Translations under genes and position numbers: made by a program | Source of the DNA: CAZLBV01 sp964557845 | Lineage (GTDB): Bacteria > Acidobacteriota > Aminicenantia > Aminicenantales > Aminicenantaceae | Direction of reading: 5' to 3' | DNA: 19,799 nucleotides | Assembly: GCA_964557845.1 (NCBI GenBank) | Contig: CAZLBV010000344.1 | Coordinates: forward strand, 1-19,799 | Shown: one piece after another, positions 15,304 to 19,799 of the stretch | How positions within the stretch are numbered: position 1 is the stretch's first letter | Layout of the letters: each line of letters starts with the position of its first letter | Notes under the pieces: model-generated | What the model was told of the DNA's origin: nothing | Database searches by the model: none | What the model saw: the letters and a program-made list of their open reading frames with translations, nothing else

Positions 15304-15858
15304 ATGAAAAAATATGGCGTTATCTTCATTACCATAATGTTTTTATCGGGTTCTTTGTGGGCAGCAGATTATTCGTTTTATTTCGACATTTCCGGAAATT
15401 ATCTTGCTTCTCCCGATGAAAAATTCAGGGGCTTTTATGGCGAGGACTCTTTTTTTCCGGAATTGACTGCGGGAATAAGGGTCTTAGGGGATTTTTGTTT
15501 ATGGGCTGGTTACGGATTTTTCAGTTCCGAAGGAACAACCGATTTTTTATATGAAGAGATGAAAGCCCGGCAGAGTTATCTTTCCGGTGGATTGAGTTAC
15601 CGGCGTAAGATCACCGATGATTTTGGCTTCAAGGTCGCTTTAGGTGCCCTCCAGGCTGGTTACAAAGAGGAAGGCATGGATATGGAAATATCAGGGTCAG
15701 CCCTTGGATTTAGAGCTGATGGGGGAATGATCATTTATATAGGAAAAGTATATGTAGAATTATCCAATGGTTATCTTTATGCAAGTGATGATGTGAATGG
15801 CAAAAAAATAAAGCTGGGTGGATACAGAGTCGGTTTAACTCTTGGCCTTGAATTCTGA
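15304..15858 (+). CDS. Small outer-membrane beta-barrel protein
   Basis: A 184-aa protein from the ATG at 15304, which has GGAG (15294-15297) 6 nt upstream; an in-frame ATG at 15271 would put 11 residues before the signal peptide. MKKYGVIFITIMFLSGSLWAA is a signal peptide with an AXA-like cleavage site. The mature part alternates polar and aromatic residues in strands such as 'PELTAGIRVLGDFCLWAGYGFF', 'SYLSGGLSYRRKI', 'FGFKVALGALQAGY' and 'GGYRVGLTLGLEF'. The C-terminal Phe and alternating last strand fit the signal for outer-membrane insertion. Length suits an eight-stranded barrel. Function is unknown. Its 3' end overlaps the GspH/FimT-like gene on the other strand by 24 bp. Confidence 0.8.
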   Translation: MKKYGVIFITIMFLSGSLWAADYSFYFDISGNYLASPDEKFRGFYGEDSFFPELTAGIRVLGDFCLWAGYGFFSSEGTTDFLYEEMKARQSYLSGGLSYRRKITDDFGFKVALGALQAGYKEEGMDMEISGSALGFRADGGMIIYIGKVYVELSNGYLYASDDVNGKKIKLGGYRVGLTLGLEF

Positions 15859-16302
15859 ATCTTCAGATATTTTGACCAGCTTGATCCTTCCTGAAATGGC
15901 AAGTGTGATTTTATAGGCCCCGCTGTCGTTTCGAATATATATCGATGCCAGGTTAGAAACGGTCCCGATCGGATGAAAAATCGGGGAGTTGTTGGCATCG
16001 ATATGGGCATGTTCGAGAAAAGTCCTTTGATGAAGTTTCCATGTATTATTGTTTTGCTGGAAGATCTCAGTCGAGCATGAGTGAGAAGAAAAGACAACTC
16101 TGACTTTCGTTCCCGAAAATATGGCCTTGTATCTGGCTTGATTCATACGGGCATAGACTTCATAGGCAGATTTATCTAAATAATGCCGGGAGGAAGTGGT
16201 GAAGATAGAAGATGACAGCAGAAACAGTGTGACAGTCAAGATAAATATGACCGCTAAGATCTCGATAAGGGTAAAGCCCGGCCTTTTATAAAAAGTGAAC
16301 AT
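15835..16302 (-). CDS. GspH/FimT-family type II/IV pseudopilin
   Basis: A 155-aa protein with a class III prepilin signal: RPGFTLIEIL, with processing after G9 and the conserved Glu at mature position +5 (E14). A hydrophobic helix of about 20 residues follows, then a globular domain. Length and layout match GspH/FimT minor pseudopilins, which prime or cap type II secretion pseudopili or type IV pili. It starts one base after the upstream gene stops, and is the last of a four-gene unit. Its final 24 bp overlap the beta-barrel gene tail to tail. Which machine it belongs to cannot be told from the window. Confidence 0.82.
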   Translation of the reverse strand: MFTFYKRPGFTLIEILAVIFILTVTLFLLSSSIFTTSSRHYLDKSAYEVYARMNQARYKAIFSGTKVRVVFSSHSCSTEIFQQNNNTWKLHQRTFLEHAHIDANNSPIFHPIGTVSNLASIYIRNDSGAYKITLAISGRIKLVKISEDSEFKAKS

Positions 16303-16303
16303 A

Positions 16304-17920
16304 TCAATCCTGCTCTGATTCAGAATTTGTAATCAATTCTTTGGGGTAATAAGATTGAAGCTGCAGGATTGGCTTGGTGGATAAAGGCGAATTATGGAGT
16401 AGATCCTGGTTAAGTAAAAATCTATTATCCTTCATTATTTTTGTTTTGTTTGAGTTGGAGATGATATCGCTTGCTTGTAAGCTGCCGAATAGATTGATGT
16501 TTTTTCCCTTTCCTCCTATAGAAAATCCTTTCCCTGATGCAGTTAAAGATGCCTGGATCTTGAGATCATCCGGAGAGTCTTCGGCAATATTGATCGCACT
16601 GGTTTCATTTTGGTTTCCAAACACGTCATAGCCGGAAGCCAAGAGATGAAGCTTGGTATTGGATTCCTTGACATATGGCATCCCTTTTTCCCATTTAAGC
16701 CCCTGATATAAGAGATGGTTGGAGATTGTGATCTCACTAGAAGCAACTATGGTGAGGTTTATTCCTGTCAAAATAGCAGGAGCGTCTTGATCTTTAATTA
16801 TTTCCAGGGAGTTTGGTGGATTGAATATCCCTCCTCCAAGGGATAATACTTTCCCGTTAACGATGATTACTTCTAAAGGAAGAAGATCATAGGTTTCTTC
16901 CTTTTCAGGAGTTAAAAAAAATGTCAGACTATTTTTAGGGCTGAACATTAATATCCAGATGCCGGCTTCCAGCGAAAAAGAAGCGACCTGGTAATCTTCA
17001 TATATAGCTAAACCCAGTTCTAAGACATCGCCCTGGATAAAAATGCCTCCAAGTCCCAAATCGTCTTTGATGAGATAGACACCTTCTGGGATCGGTTCTT
17101 CAGATAATTCAAGGCCCAGGATCGATCGAAGTCTTGATGCAGATAAATCCTGGGGTTTGAAAATTTTTATTTTAAAAGCTTTTTCTATCAATTCTTTTTG
17201 GAAGCCTTTAATGAGTTCCTGCTCGTCAAAAACAACAGGAGGAAATTGATCTATTAGATTTCCGGGCAGAAGCTCCACCTGGTTATTTTCAAGAAAAGAG
17301 GTTTTTTTATGGTCGGGAATTTTTTTAGAAATAAGGAATGGGAACATGGATAAGGGCAAATTACCAGCCTGGATCTCAACTGAAACCAGCAAGGAACTTA
17401 TTCTTTTCGGACAGAAATATTTTAATTGGCCCTGGCACCTGATACATGCTGTATAGACTGTACTAAAATAAGTTTGATTTTCCTTGATGTCATCCAGACT
17501 GAAACCGATATTTAAATCCCAGATCTGATCTTCCCAGGTTATGATTTCCGAGAGCGGAATGTTTTCTTGAAGAATGTTTTCTACCGCTGCATATCCGGAA
17601 TTGGCCGCATCTCCCCTTAATGTTTCCCATTCATCAGGAGTTATTAACATTGGTGACTCTGCCCGGGCAAAGAGATCGCAAAGTAGGCCATAACCTTTTT
17701 TGATCCCGTTTTCACATGTTTGATCAAGCAGTTGGAAGTTTTTCTTCCAACCGCTTAAGGCCATATGTGCCTGAGAAATATAGATCATTCCCAAACTCAA
17801 AGAAGAAAAAACAAACAGCAGAAAAATAGTTAAGATAGAAATCCCCCCTCTACACGGGCGGCGGATTATTGCTGCGGCTTGAAGCCATTGTTGAATTTTT
17901 TGGGACAAAACTGATCTCAT
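16304..17920 (-). CDS. PilX-like membrane-anchored pilus-assembly protein, long form
   Basis: A 538-aa protein. The N-terminus has a basic stretch (IIRRPCRGG) followed by a single hydrophobic helix of about residues 26-48 and then SQAHMALSGWKKN, the layout of PilX N-terminal regions. It does not have a GFTLIE motif. The rest is an extracytoplasmic region with CIRCQGQLKYFC (three cysteines) and, from about 330, glycine-rich beta stretches such as GGIFIQGDV, VNGKVLSLGGG and ILTGINLTIVAS. That region is much longer than typical PilX (about 200 aa) and I cannot assign it. The start at 17920 has AGGAGG at 17935-17930. That puts the first 71 bp inside the 3' end of the upstream PilW-like gene, in another frame. 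The downstream gene follows after one base. Confidence 0.68.
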   Translation of the reverse strand: MRSVLSQKIQQWLQAAAIIRRPCRGGISILTIFLLFVFSSLSLGMIYISQAHMALSGWKKNFQLLDQTCENGIKKGYGLLCDLFARAESPMLITPDEWETLRGDAANSGYAAVENILQENIPLSEIITWEDQIWDLNIGFSLDDIKENQTYFSTVYTACIRCQGQLKYFCPKRISSLLVSVEIQAGNLPLSMFPFLISKKIPDHKKTSFLENNQVELLPGNLIDQFPPVVFDEQELIKGFQKELIEKAFKIKIFKPQDLSASRLRSILGLELSEEPIPEGVYLIKDDLGLGGIFIQGDVLELGLAIYEDYQVASFSLEAGIWILMFSPKNSLTFFLTPEKEETYDLLPLEVIIVNGKVLSLGGGIFNPPNSLEIIKDQDAPAILTGINLTIVASSEITISNHLLYQGLKWEKGMPYVKESNTKLHLLASGYDVFGNQNETSAINIAEDSPDDLKIQASLTASGKGFSIGGKGKNINLFGSLQASDIISNSNKTKIMKDNRFLLNQDLLHNSPLSTKPILQLQSYYPKELITNSESEQD

Positions 17921-18599
17921 AAAATTTATCCTCCTCTTTGTTAATTTGAATTTGAATATAAAGAAGCCGGCTGTTTTCCCGATAGAAGCATTTAAATTTC
18001 ATGATGTCTTCCATCAGCGGCTGGGCCGGCGAATTATTGACTTTCCTGCGTAAAATATGATTTCTTTCATCCACATATAAGGAAACCGTTCTTACCAAAA
18101 GCATGGTTGTGGAATCAAAATGATAGGAATTTTCAATCTGTGCAGAAAGATCGATGCCGGTGCTGTCGATCCCTGAAATTTTATTGATCTCTCCTTGCTG
18201 ATGATCAAAGATACAGATTAAATGGCCTTCTTTGAGACCTCTAATATCCTTTATCTGGATGTGAGTTTGTCCGGGGACTAAGTTTCCCTCTAGTGTTATT
18301 TCTTTTTCCCGGCTGAAGATAATAAATTGGTCATCAGTCATGCTGAACGGCTCTAAGATCTTTAGATTTATAGGTTTTTGCAGTCCCTGGCCGCCGCATT
18401 GAAGATCAAATCGTATCCTGTCAAGAGTAAAGAATATGGATTCAGTTGTTTGAAATTTTTCTTTGAGTTTAGTGAAAAGTGCCCGTGTGTGGGAAAAGAA
18501 TTCCAAGCAGGATAGGATAATGAGTGTAGATAGGCTCAGGCTGATGAGACTTTCTATTAGGGTAAAACCAGGCCTTGGATTCTGTTGTTCGTTTTTCAT
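17850..18599 (-). CDS. PilW/GspJ-like minor pseudopilin
   Basis: A 249-aa protein with a prepilin processing site: RPGFTLIES, cleaved after G11 with Glu at +5 (E16), followed by a hydrophobic helix and a longer C-terminal domain. Size and position suit PilW or GspJ minor pilins. It starts 5 bp after the PilV-like gene ends, with AAGAGA as a weak ribosome-binding site. Its last residues (after FYEISFVPK) overlap the next gene by 71 bp and read as a Ser/Asn/Pro-rich tail. That tail may be genuine, or the frame may have been extended by a small deletion. Confidence 0.82.
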   Translation of the reverse strand: MKNEQQNPRPGFTLIESLISLSLSTLIILSCLEFFSHTRALFTKLKEKFQTTESIFFTLDRIRFDLQCGGQGLQKPINLKILEPFSMTDDQFIIFSREKEITLEGNLVPGQTHIQIKDIRGLKEGHLICIFDHQQGEINKISGIDSTGIDLSAQIENSYHFDSTTMLLVRTVSLYVDERNHILRRKVNNSPAQPLMEDIMKFKCFYRENSRLLYIQIQINKEEDKFYEISFVPKNSTMASSRSNNPPPV

Positions 18600-18604
18600 T
18601 TCTC

Positions 18605-19030
18605 TTAAAATCCCAATTCTTTAGAAATGATAATTGCGAATTTAATAACGATAGTTCCCTCATTCACAGCCCGGCAGTCGATCACGACTTTTTTTTCCTG
18701 TTTTGAAAGATCAGAAATTTTCCATGTTCTGTAGTATATCTCTTCTGAGTGGTTAACTTTAATCTCCTCTTCATAGCTGCCGTTTTTCATATGGGGGTGA
18801 TCGAAAGAAATGGATTTGAGATATTCGACCTTGGCCAGCGCTAGTTCAGTGGCCCATATTTTTATGCTGCTGCGCCTGTCTACTTTCAATGTAAAGATGA
18901 TAGAATGCGCGGTTCCCAGAAGGAGAAAGGTGATGACTGCAAGGGATACCATCAATTCAATCAGAGTAAATCCTTTTTTAAATTTAGATGAAGCTTTGAT
19001 TTTATTATTCCTTTTTTTCATTGTTCTCAT
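18605..19030 (-). CDS. PilV/GspI-like prepilin
   Basis: A protein of 141 aa from the ATG at 19030. KKGFTLIELMVSL is a classical type IV prepilin cleavage site (after G20, with Glu at +5), followed by a hydrophobic helix and a short globular domain, as in PilV or GspI minor pilins. Possible starts are a TTG at 19045 and ATGs at 19030 and 19021; none has an ideal ribosome-binding site (GAGG at 19037-19034 is close to the ATG at 19030). It is the first of four same-strand genes separated by at most 5 bp or overlapping. It is divergent from the rRNA operon; no strong minus-strand promoter is evident in 19031-19200. Confidence 0.8.
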   Translation of the reverse strand: MRTMKKRNNKIKASSKFKKGFTLIELMVSLAVITFLLLGTAHSIIFTLKVDRRSSIKIWATELALAKVEYLKSISFDHPHMKNGSYEEEIKVNHSEEIYYRTWKISDLSKQEKKVVIDCRAVNEGTIVIKFAIIISKELGF

Positions 19031-19359
19031 GTTCCTCAAAGGCAAAAATCATGCCAGATCTTAAATGAATATTTCAGGTCTATAGAAAAGCTTTATTTTT
19101 GTGGTGTCTCGGATTGTTAACATATATATTCGATTGAAGCTCATAGTGTATACTGAAGGTTACTTACATAAATTTAATTTTATTTTGGCGAGTTGAAGTC
19201 TATGGAAATCCTGATAAATTATCAGTATGATCAATGAATCTAACCTGATTTGTACTAATTGTTCCTTGCGTAGTAATGGATTTTATCGTAATAGGAGATA
19301 CCGATATTTTCGATCAAAAAGCAGATACTTTATAGAGTGAAAAAAATTGCAAAATACTC

Positions 19360-19388
19360 TTGACAATTTTCATGAATAAACCTATTAT
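19360..19388 (+). promoter_or_regulatory. rRNA operon promoter
   Basis: TTGACA (19360-19365), a 17-bp spacer and TATTAT (19383-19388, five of six consensus bases). An A-rich tract just upstream (19339-19355) could serve as an UP element. It lies about 190 bp before the 16S 5' end, as expected for an rrn leader. The stretch 19046-19338 shows no gene. Confidence 0.82.
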
Positions 19389-19403
19389 ATGATAGCTTCC
19401 TGA

Positions 19404-19424
19404 TATAGGATGCTTTATCCTATA
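19404..19424 (+). other. Hairpin in the rRNA leader
   Basis: TATAGGAT (19404-19411) pairs perfectly with ATCCTATA (19417-19424) around a five-base loop, about ten bases after the predicted transcription start. Confidence 0.55.
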
Positions 19425-19455
19425 ATTATGTTCTTTTAAGAAAACGGGAGGAAGT

Positions 19456-19491
19456 TTCTTTCTAGGTTAGAAAGAAGTAGTTCTTTGAAAC
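19456..19491 (+). promoter_or_regulatory. Leader hairpin and boxA-like antitermination site
   Basis: TTCTTTCT (19456-19463) pairs with AGAAAGAA (19469-19476). It is followed directly by GTTCTTTGAAAC (19480-19491), which resembles the boxA element upstream of bacterial 16S genes, where Nus factors load to prevent premature termination. Confidence 0.6.
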
Positions 19492-19551
19492 AAAAAGCAG
19501 AGCGACCTAAAATCAATCTAAATTGTCAGTTTTTTTTTCTTAGTTACGATT

Positions 19552-19574
19552 AGAACCTCTTCGGAGGTTCTTTT
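19552..19574 (+). other. Terminator-like hairpin directly before 16S
   Basis: AGAACCTC (19552-19559), a TTCG tetraloop, then GAGGTTCT (19564-19571) and a run of four Ts. The perfect eight-bp stem ends about five bases before the 16S 5' end. It may be an RNA-processing signal or a regulated terminator overcome by antitermination. Confidence 0.6.
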
Positions 19575-19575
19575 A

Positions 19576-19799
19576 TAACTGGAGAGTTTGATCCTGGCTC
19601 AGAGTCAACGTTGGCGGCGTGCGTAACACATGCAAGTCGAACGATCCTTGAGTGGCTTGCCATTCAAGGAGAGTGGCGAACGGGTGAGTAACACGTGAGT
19701 AATCTGCCCTCGAGTGGGGAACAACCTCGCGAAAGCGGGGCTAATACCGCATGATATTCTGAAGTATAAGCTTTCAGAATCAAAGCCTTCGGGCGCTTG
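19576..19799 (+). rRNA. rrs: 16S ribosomal RNA, 5' part
   Basis: The AGAGTTTGATCCTGGCTCAG primer-site sequence is at 19583-19602, which corresponds to position 8 of 16S, so the mature 5' end is near 19576. Other universal blocks follow: GGCGGCGTGC, AACACATGCAAGTCGAACG, GTGGCGAACGGGTGAGTAACACGTGA and GCTAATACCGCATGA. The gene runs off the right edge after about 224 bases. The GTCAACGTTGGCGGCGTGC variant and the gene content would fit Acidobacteriota or Aminicenantes, but this fragment alone does not prove the phylum. Confidence 0.97.

Overview
The window is a chromosomal segment of about 40% G+C that runs into the 5' end of a 16S rRNA gene (from about 19576). The early 16S bases are those of a bacterium. 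The gene mix (rpsU next to lipA, P1 and S9 peptidases, a YtcJ-type amidohydrolase lipoprotein, an outer-membrane barrel ending in Phe, and type IV pseudopilins) suggests a Gram-negative peptide/amino-acid-degrading lineage such as Acidobacteriota or Aminicenantes. That placement is an inference; a full 16S search would settle it.

Layout. (1) 1-987: the first codons of an ABC ATPase, probably LptB, on the minus strand, divergent from a DUF1848 radical-SAM-like protein. (2) 968-1482: a gene-free block between convergent genes, packed with inverted repeats. It includes two copies of a roughly 105-bp structured element whose 61-nt cores differ mainly by paired, compensatory changes. This is the most unusual part of the window. 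(3) 1530-3504, minus strand: rpsU, lipA and a calcineurin-like phosphoesterase, read from a consensus sigma-70 promoter. (4) 3601-5431, minus: an exported self-cleaving P1 aminopeptidase followed at once by an aspartate/glutamate racemase-family enzyme. (5) 5545-7634: cheR on the minus strand, divergent from cheD, with a hotdog thioesterase behind cheD. (6) 7668-11037, minus: a large exported S9 peptidase followed by a DUF1847 cysteine-rich protein. (7) 11387-15858, plus: an amidohydrolase lipoprotein, a secreted multidomain protein with an unassigned N-terminal domain, and a small outer-membrane beta-barrel, headed by a TTGACA-N17-TATAAT promoter. (8) 15835-19030, minus: four tightly packed genes for type IV pseudopilin-like proteins (PilV-, PilW-, PilX- and GspH/FimT-like). 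The last overlaps the beta-barrel gene tail to tail by 24 bp. (9) 19046-19799: an rRNA promoter, a structured leader with a boxA-like motif, and the start of 16S.

How the genes fit together. Regions 4, 6 and 7 encode exported or surface enzymes that would break down peptides and modified amides. Region 8 encodes minor pilus or secretion-pseudopilus components. CheR and CheD act on chemoreceptors, but no receptor, CheA or CheW lies in the window. No transposase, phage gene, tRNA or CRISPR array was found.
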